From: a bacterium
GTDB lineage: Bacteria > Patescibacteriota > Minisyncoccia > Phycocordibacterales > Phycocordibacteraceae
Direction: 5' to 3'
Length of the DNA stretch: 61,596 nucleotides
Assembly: GCA_030651285.1 (NCBI GenBank)
Contig: JAUSCN010000018.1
Location: forward strand, 1-61,596
Shown piece after piece: positions 57,181 through 61,596 of the stretch. Made by a program: the position numbers and the translations under genes. Position 1 is the first letter of the stretch. Every line of letters begins with the position of its first letter. The notes below the pieces were generated by a model. That model was not told the origin of the DNA, ran no database searches, and saw nothing but the letters and a program-made list of their open reading frames with translations.

Positions 57181-57186
57181 ATAAAC

Positions 57187-57891
57187 GTGACCCTAACAAC
57201 GATTGGCTACGCAATTATAGGGGGACTTCTTCCATCTTTTATCTGGCTGTATTTCCTTCTGAAGGAAGATGCTCGTTGCCCTGAACCTCGAAAGATGATC
57301 ATGTTTGCTTTCCTGGCAGGAATAGCGGCCGTACCTCTTGCCATACCACTTGAACTATACGCCCAAGATCATATTTCTGGACAGCTGGCATATGTCACCG
57401 CTTGGGCGCTTATCGAAGAAGTCCTCAAATATGTCATGGCTGCATCATTCATATTATGGAGACACGCAGTCGATGAAGCTCCTGATTACGTAATCTACAT
57501 GGTCACAGTCGCGCTCGGCTTCGCTTCAGCTGAAAACATGCTTTTCCTTCTTGCTCCACTTTCAAATGACCTCATCGCCTCAAGCTTCCTGACCGGTGAC
57601 GTCCGATTCCTCGGTGCCACACTACTCCACGTCGTCGCATCGGCCACGATCGGTTTCGCATTCGCTTTCTCAAAAGAATTCTTCCCCGCGAAGCGCACTA
57701 TCGCAGCAGCACTCGGACTTATCCTCGCGATCGCGTTGCATACTGCCTTCAACATGCTTATCATTAGCAAAGGTACTTCAATCACATTTGCTGCGTTCTT
57801 CCTCGTGTGGACGACCGCCGTCATTTTTTTCGCAGCATTCGAGGTGCTCAAATATTTCCAGTACCGTAATCTGCCAACTAATACCTGCTAA
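57187..57891 (+). CDS. PrsW-family intramembrane protease-like protein
   Basis: This 234-aa protein has about seven helices and the PrsW family residues: the Glu-Glu pair in WALIEEVLKYVMAA (near 76), GFASAENMLFL, LLHVVASATIGF and IALHTAFNML. PrsW and relatives are membrane metalloproteases of the CPBP superfamily, some cutting anti-sigma factors. The partner here is unknown. The GTG start is inferred from the -10 box and gives MTLTTIGYAIIGG, a normal first helix. Confidence 0.85.
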   Translation: MTLTTIGYAIIGGLLPSFIWLYFLLKEDARCPEPRKMIMFAFLAGIAAVPLAIPLELYAQDHISGQLAYVTAWALIEEVLKYVMAASFILWRHAVDEAPDYVIYMVTVALGFASAENMLFLLAPLSNDLIASSFLTGDVRFLGATLLHVVASATIGFAFAFSKEFFPAKRTIAAALGLILAIALHTAFNMLIISKGTSITFAAFFLVWTTAVIFFAAFEVLKYFQYRNLPTNTC

Positions 57892-57899
57892 CCATATCT

Positions 57900-58388
57900 A
57901 TGAAGCGCTCTTTCTTCGAACGTCTTGCTGGCTCATCGACTGATAATTTTGATTCTTTTGATGAAGAGGTCACGACTTCTGCCCACAAAGGATCAACCAT
58001 GCGACCAAACTCTCCAGTCGCTCGCCCAGCACCTCTTAATGACGAACCTGTTCAGACCGAGGGCCAGCTTCCTGTCGATGTGCACCAGACTGCGGGTGAT
58101 ATCATCATCCGCGCATTCGTTGCGGGCGTACGTCCCGATGAGCTCAACATTTCCATACGACGCGATATGGTAGAAATTGAGGGTTCCCGCTCAGAGCGCG
58201 AGCAGGTATCAGGCCCCGACTACTTCACCCGCGAGCTTTTCTGGGGTTCATTCTCTCGCTCGATACTCCTGCCTCAAGAAATAGACGTTGAAGCAGCCTC
58301 AGCATCTGCAAAAGACGGCCTTCTGACCATCATCCTTCCGAAACTCGATAAAGCAAAGCAGACGAAACTTCGTGTCAAAGTCGGCTAG
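57900..58388 (+). CDS. Small heat shock protein, Hsp20 family
   Basis: This 162-aa chaperone has an alpha-crystallin domain at about residues 60-155: LPVDVHQTAGDIIIRAFVAG, MVEIEGSRSERE, YFTRELFWGSFSRSILLP and KDGLLTIILPKL. The IxI/V-like C-terminal tail is minimal (RVKVG). The N-terminal 60 residues are a disordered, Pro/Ser-rich arm. It holds unfolded proteins, possibly for ClpB (16164). It follows the PrsW-like gene by 8 nt and is probably co-transcribed. Confidence 0.92.
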   Translation: MKRSFFERLAGSSTDNFDSFDEEVTTSAHKGSTMRPNSPVARPAPLNDEPVQTEGQLPVDVHQTAGDIIIRAFVAGVRPDELNISIRRDMVEIEGSRSEREQVSGPDYFTRELFWGSFSRSILLPQEIDVEAASASAKDGLLTIILPKLDKAKQTKLRVKVG

Positions 58389-58393
58389 TAGTA

Positions 58394-58421
58394 TTGACTT
58401 TTTTAGTGAAAATAGTATTAT
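58394..58421 (+). promoter_or_regulatory. Promoter TTGACT-16 bp-TATTAT
   Basis: It is a third plus-strand copy of the TTGACTTTT-16-TATnAT promoter also seen at 10896 and 25332. The leader to the GTG at 58461 ends in AAGGAGG. Confidence 0.7.
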
Positions 58422-58460
58422 AAATTTCAGGAATCAGTTCCCTACAACAAGGAGGTCTGC

Positions 58461-59075
58461 GTGAGAAGCTCAGCATTGCAGTCGATTTTTCTGGCAATGA
58501 GTCTTGTAGTGTCTGCTATGGCGCCCCTTGATACATGGGCAGAATCATCCGAACCGTCTACACAAGCTCATCTCGAACTTCGTGGATTGTATTCACAAAT
58601 CTGCGGTACCTGCGTCGTCCTTAGAAAACACAATCCATACAGTGCGCCCACAGAACTTGGGCTCCAGGTATATGGTGACTATCTCCCCTTTGCGTTCAAA
58701 ACGCCTCTGGGAGTATTACATGTTGGTCCATACGGAAGCATCTCGATGATCGGAGAGATTGGGAAAATTTCCACCGGGTTAGCAATGACACTTCGACCAG
58801 AAAGCACATCTTGGGAAATTTTTACCCAAACTGGCGCACGATACACATCCGAGACAATGTCTTACCAGTACAGTGGAAAACCTGGAGCACAAGGCAAGAC
58901 AGCATTTAACCTCGCGATCGGGGCGCGCTTTTATCTTAACAACCATTGGTACATTCCAATAGCTTGGGAACACGATTCAAATGGGAGTCATGTAGGTGTC
59001 CCTCTTTCCGAAAAAGACCGCAGCCAAAACCCTGGAGTTGACTACATAGTAGTGGGATTCGGTAGAATGTTCTAG
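58461..59075 (+). CDS. Secreted beta-barrel-like protein resembling PagL lipid A deacylase
   Basis: The 204-aa precursor has a signal peptide (SIFLAMSLVVSAMAPLDTWA) and alternating beta-strands resembling acyloxyacyl hydrolases of the PagL family. The C-terminal part holds FYLNNHWYIPIAWEHDSNGS, where the HxSNG block matches the PagL catalytic His-Ser, then NPGVDYIVVGFGRMF with a terminal Phe as in outer-membrane proteins. PagL removes an acyl chain from lipid A, a substrate CPR bacteria are not expected to make. It starts with GTG behind a strong GGAGG and has a TTGACT promoter and terminator. Confidence 0.6.
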   Translation: MRSSALQSIFLAMSLVVSAMAPLDTWAESSEPSTQAHLELRGLYSQICGTCVVLRKHNPYSAPTELGLQVYGDYLPFAFKTPLGVLHVGPYGSISMIGEIGKISTGLAMTLRPESTSWEIFTQTGARYTSETMSYQYSGKPGAQGKTAFNLAIGARFYLNNHWYIPIAWEHDSNGSHVGVPLSEKDRSQNPGVDYIVVGFGRMF

Positions 59076-59076
59076 T

Positions 59077-59116
59077 ACAGCCCTGCAAGATATACATCTT
59101 GCAGGGCTGTTTTTTG
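59077..59116. terminator. Strong terminator
   Basis: A 15-bp stem, ACAGCCCTGCAAGAT / ATCTTGCAGGGCTGT, is followed by TTTTTT. It serves the PagL-like gene (+) and possibly the converging DUF2914 gene. Confidence 0.85.
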
Positions 59117-59119
59117 AGA

Positions 59120-60199
59120 TCACTCAAGAATAAAGGTCTTTACCTCCGGCGTGGTCGTCCCTATTTCAACAGTAAATGGAAGTCTAGTAAGGAGGCGCCC
59201 ATCGATTGTCTCTATATTAACGCGCCACTCCCCATCTTTATCGATAAGCGCATTCGAGTACCCACGATAGCCACCATCGCGTCCACCAACTATAGAATAA
59301 GTAATTATCGCTTTCGTTACCCATGCATCCCGCACCGGATCATGCCACTGCCAGCGATGCACGATGGATGTAGCAAGTGTCGTCGGAGCAAAAACGGAGC
59401 TATACGCCGAGAGTATTTCTCCTGAAGTGATATGGAGTGTCGGCGGGAAACCAAGATATCTGACTTTCCAAGACTGCCCTGTTTCGCTCTGCGCAACATA
59501 TGCACCCGGAGTGCGCGTCACGGAGTGGTAGACGCCAGACACTTCCGCCGAAAGCGGGAGTGGGGGGAGGATGTTTGTGAAATAGAACACATTCATGAGT
59601 ACGAGTACTAGAAGCGCGCCGGCACGAATGCGCCACACGTCATCAAGGAACCGTTCTCGCGCAACTGTTCGAAGAAGCATGACGAACCCCGCAAATACAG
59701 CGACTGCCAGTACCCCACTTAAGAGAAACGTCATTACTCCAATGCTTCCTGTGTATACCGGAACGGCAAAAATCGCATACGAGTAAAGCGCAAAAAAGAA
59801 AAGCACGCTCGTGAACACGAGTCGTGAATGATAGTGCCGGAAATATTCAGTCCCCAGGAGAACGAGTGCTAAGAAAAGCAGAAAGGGCCACGAAGCACCA
59901 AAGTTCGCTGAACGCCCATAGAAAATCACGAATCCACTCCAGAACCCTCCGAGCGCGAACTGTGTTACTACCGAAAGCACGACACTCCAAAATGCAGAAG
60001 ACTTCCCACGAGCTTCAAGCCAATGCAAAAGCGGGATTGTAATAAAGCAAACGGCTGTATATAGAGCAAACACAAGCTGCGTCTCCCACAAATCAACCCG
60101 ACCGAAGAAGATCGTATCTGAGATAAAGCCAAGCACCATCGCGAGCGCAGAAAAGTGCCGCTCGTATTTCTGCGTCAGGGCAAGTACCTTCTGCAGCAT
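59120..60199 (-). CDS. Multispanning membrane protein with C-terminal DUF2914 domain
   Basis: This 359-aa protein has about eight N-terminal helices (to about residue 215, ending in LVLVLMNVFYFTNILPPLP) and an outer C-terminal domain matching DUF2914: SIVHRWQWHDPVRDAWVTKA, GGYRGYSNALIDKDGEWRVN and IETIDGRLLTRLPFTVE. The function is unknown. The start at 60199 (MLQKVLALTQKYE) is chosen because an upstream ATG would run through the tRNA-Phe gene. The tRNA ends 6 nt before this start, so tRNA and mRNA may share a transcript. Confidence 0.85.
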   Translation of the reverse strand: MLQKVLALTQKYERHFSALAMVLGFISDTIFFGRVDLWETQLVFALYTAVCFITIPLLHWLEARGKSSAFWSVVLSVVTQFALGGFWSGFVIFYGRSANFGASWPFLLFLALVLLGTEYFRHYHSRLVFTSVLFFFALYSYAIFAVPVYTGSIGVMTFLLSGVLAVAVFAGFVMLLRTVARERFLDDVWRIRAGALLVLVLMNVFYFTNILPPLPLSAEVSGVYHSVTRTPGAYVAQSETGQSWKVRYLGFPPTLHITSGEILSAYSSVFAPTTLATSIVHRWQWHDPVRDAWVTKAIITYSIVGGRDGGYRGYSNALIDKDGEWRVNIETIDGRLLTRLPFTVEIGTTTPEVKTFILE

Positions 60200-60204
60200 A
60201 TCTG

Positions 60205-60277
60205 TGCTTGGACCCGGGCTCGAACCGGGGACCCCTTCCTCTTCAGGGAAGTGCTCTACCAACTGAGCTATCCAAGC
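60205..60277 (-). tRNA. tRNA-Phe (anticodon GAA)
   Basis: On the minus strand acceptor GCTTGGA pairs with TCCAAGC. The D-arm is GCTCAGTTGGTAGAGC, the anticodon arm CTTCC-CTGAAGA-GGAAG (GAA), and the T-arm CCCGG-TTCGAGC-CCGGG. No CCA is encoded. Confidence 0.95.
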
Positions 60278-60289
60278 GCCCCTGTGAAG

Positions 60290-60580
60290 CTACTGCTTCA
60301 CTTTGTAAGAGTCTATCAGTTTTTGGAGTTCTGCGGTAGTCGGGAGACTGGAACCGCTCGGGGTGGTCGTTCCCATACCGTATAGAACCGAAAACTTCGA
60401 CATAATCGGCCCAAGATACTGCTGATAGACGTACAGAGGCAAAATAATCAATAAGATCCAGAAGACAATCTTTCCGAAGAAGCTGATTATCTGATCCCTT
60501 CTGATCGCACGGAGCATGCGGTGATTGTCTCTCGCGAGCGCATGCGTCTCATCGAGTATTCGTTTCAATTCTGGGTCCAT
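60290..60580 (-). CDS. Small single-pass membrane protein
   Basis: A 96-aa protein of unknown function. The N-terminal charged helix (MDPELKRILDETHALARDN, RAIRRDQ) is followed by one membrane helix (about 34-55, GKIVFWILLIILPLYVYQQY) and a Ser/Thr-rich outer tail. Similar short proteins with an MDPELKxxLxEx start are common in Parcubacteria. The gene ends 12 nt upstream of the tRNA-Phe gene. Confidence 0.75.
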   Translation of the reverse strand: MDPELKRILDETHALARDNHRMLRAIRRDQIISFFGKIVFWILLIILPLYVYQQYLGPIMSKFSVLYGMGTTTPSGSSLPTTAELQKLIDSYKVKQ

Positions 60581-60619
60581 GTACCGGACATTCTAACACC
60601 CTCCCACACGGAGCGGGTA

Positions 60620-61285
60620 TTAGTTCTCGAACAAAGCATTGAGTTGCGCACGTGTCTGCGGACCAACGAAACCGGTTGAAGATATCGAATACTTTTGCTG
60701 GAACCGCTTCACCGCAGCAAACGTTTGACCATAGAATCCGCCGGTAATTTCTCCAGAATAGACACCCTCACGAGTCAATGCTCTCTGGAGCGCAGAGATG
60801 TCCTCAACATATGGCGAACCTATCTTAAGATTACGACTCCACACATACGTTAGTCTGGACTGGTCCTGAGTTTGTGGAACGGTCACAGCTTGAGCACCAT
60901 TCATGAGCTGCTGATAACCACCAAGAACACCTGCCGTCTGAAGATTCGTAGCTGGCGAAACCGTCAAAGTGACGCTTCTGGTCGTTGACCAGGCTGCGTT
61001 CATACACGTCATCGTGTATGTCGTCGTCACCGACGGATTAACTTTCTGACTGCCAGAAAGCGGGGTAGCGCCACTCCATCCGGTGCCAGAAGCACTACAA
61101 GATGCCGCATTCCCAGAACTCCAAGAAATCGTCGGCAAGGTGGCGTATGAGGGATTCGTCGAAGCAGTCATACTTGTCTTGCTGAGCGCAAGAGTCAGTG
61201 TGGGCGGCGTGAGAGTCTGGGCGCTCGCGAACAACGGAGAAAGTATCATTACTGCTAATACAGATGCATTTATTTTTAATGACAT
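60620..61285 (-). CDS. Secreted protein with Ig-like and peptidoglycan-binding domains
   Basis: The 221-aa precursor has a signal peptide (INASVLAVMILSPLFASAQ), an Ig/PKD-like domain common in CPR secreted proteins (about 25-105, PTISWSSGNAASCSASGTGW, VNPSVTTTYTMTCMNA with a Cys pair), a linker with NLQTAGVLGGYQQLMNGAQA, and a C-terminal PG_binding_1 domain (about 160-218, DISALQRALTREGVYSGEIT, YGQTFAAVKRFQQKY, VGPQTRAQLNALF). It probably attaches to peptidoglycan of this or another cell. A TTGACA promoter precedes it. Confidence 0.85.
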   Translation of the reverse strand: MSLKINASVLAVMILSPLFASAQTLTPPTLTLALSKTSMTASTNPSYATLPTISWSSGNAASCSASGTGWSGATPLSGSQKVNPSVTTTYTMTCMNAAWSTTRSVTLTVSPATNLQTAGVLGGYQQLMNGAQAVTVPQTQDQSRLTYVWSRNLKIGSPYVEDISALQRALTREGVYSGEITGGFYGQTFAAVKRFQQKYSISSTGFVGPQTRAQLNALFEN

Positions 61286-61321
61286 AGATGATTGAAATAC
61301 TTAAGTAAGTAATCTAGCGCC

Positions 61322-61350
61322 AGTATACATATAGTTGGACATCTTGTCAA
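61322..61350 (-). promoter_or_regulatory. Consensus promoter TTGACA-17 bp-TATACT
   Basis: On the minus strand -35 TTGACA (61350-61345) and -10 TATACT (61327-61322). The predicted leader to the ATG at 61285 is about 30 nt, without a clear Shine-Dalgarno site. Confidence 0.75.
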
Positions 61351-61458
61351 CACAAAAGCAGAACTTTCCTCTCACTTCACAGTATCACTCATGTGACACA
61401 TGACAGACGCCATATTCAAACTATGTGTGCATAGCTTGAAAAGCCCTGCTCTGTTCCC

Positions 61459-61596
61459 TCACCTCCCCAACACCACCCTCACCCTCGCAATCACTGCAGT
61501 ATCTGCTCCGAAGGACTGGAGGAGAGCGATGATCGAGTCTGCCTGTGCCGGAGTGAGCGTGGAGGTAGAGGCATAGGAAGAGGAGGTGCCGTTTAG
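61459..61596 (-). CDS. C-terminal end of a further secreted protein (partial)
   Basis: Forty-five codons from the window edge to TGA at 61459 encode a Ser/Thr-rich stretch (SSSYASTSTLT) followed by PAQADSIIALLQSFGADTAV and IARVRVVLG. This helical end resembles the LTxxQxxAIxxLLxSFGAD tail that I recall from many Parcubacteria surface proteins. The rest of the protein lies outside the window. The gene is probably transcribed separately from the next one, which has its own promoter at 61322. Confidence 0.7.
   Translation of the reverse strand, partial: LNGTSSSYASTSTLTPAQADSIIALLQSFGADTAVIARVRVVLGR

Overview
The window looks like a chromosomal segment of a Candidate Phyla Radiation (Patescibacteria) bacterium, probably of the Parcubacteria/Kaiserbacteria type. 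This rests on gene content and not on a database match. Housekeeping proteins are unusually short: Rel without its C-terminal regulatory domains, IF-2 reduced to the G domain onward, and ValRS of 718 aa. Several small VirB2-like pilins, a DKNYY protein, a DUF2914 protein and peptidoglycan-binding secreted proteins are present, while biosynthetic pathways are almost absent. TGA is used as a stop codon (for example at the infB and lepB ends), so the code is the standard bacterial one. No rRNA, CRISPR array, prophage or complete transposon is visible.

Layout: 1-3543 is the minus-strand N-terminal part of a large multidomain surface protein, followed by a transposase relic (to about 3918). Positions 4030-9689 carry dprA, an EEP-fold nuclease/phosphatase, topA and rel on the plus strand. 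Then come parB (minus), tRNA-Leu(CAA), a small membrane protein, a 2-Cys peroxiredoxin, miaA, a pilin-domain/lytic-transglycosylase fusion, tRNA-Trp, a DKNYY protein, a rhodanese, rpmG, clpB, a trypsin-fold protein, a cysteine desulfurase, a 2'-5' RNA ligase-like protein, infB and rbfA. Positions 23351-25280 hold four tRNA genes (Cys, Leu, Lys, Leu) with complex tRNA-derived repeats. Next are an SPFH/membrane-protein pair, then a minus-strand operon of a methyltransferase, a solute-binding protein and six pilin-like proteins (27541-31796). A small wHTH protein, gyrA, a degenerate MBL protein, rpsA, pth, lepB and a HisRS-like gene follow. A 2-kb insert (M23 peptidase plus beta-propeller protein) is bounded by a duplication of the HisRS-like gene 3' end. 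Then come an S21-like gene, ybeY, ftsA, ftsZ, trxB, dedA, two glycosyltransferases, three tRNAs, a GH130-like protein, rlmB, a methyltransferase, a DHH phosphoesterase, tsaD, valS, a PrsW-like protease, hsp20, a PagL-like protein, a DUF2914 protein, tRNA-Phe and two secreted peptidoglycan-binding-type proteins.

Three patterns stand out. First, three tRNA genes (Trp, Leu-TAA, Lys) are followed by a compact element. Each starts with an inverted copy of the tRNA T-arm, contains up to two hairpins of fixed geometry that covary between copies, and ends with a second copy of the tRNA 3' end; a fourth tRNA (Leu-TAG) has a divergent version. The HisRS-like gene shows the same logic on a 2-kb scale. 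Second, most housekeeping genes have a -10 box (often TGnTATnnT) 6-10 nt upstream of the start codon, at the same distance as in the tRNA genes. This predicts leaderless mRNAs. A minority of envelope/accessory genes instead use -35/-10 promoters, mostly TTGACT with a 16-bp spacer, plus strong Shine-Dalgarno leaders. Third, a pilin array is coupled to an orphan solute-binding protein, and one pilin-like gene has its own strong promoter.
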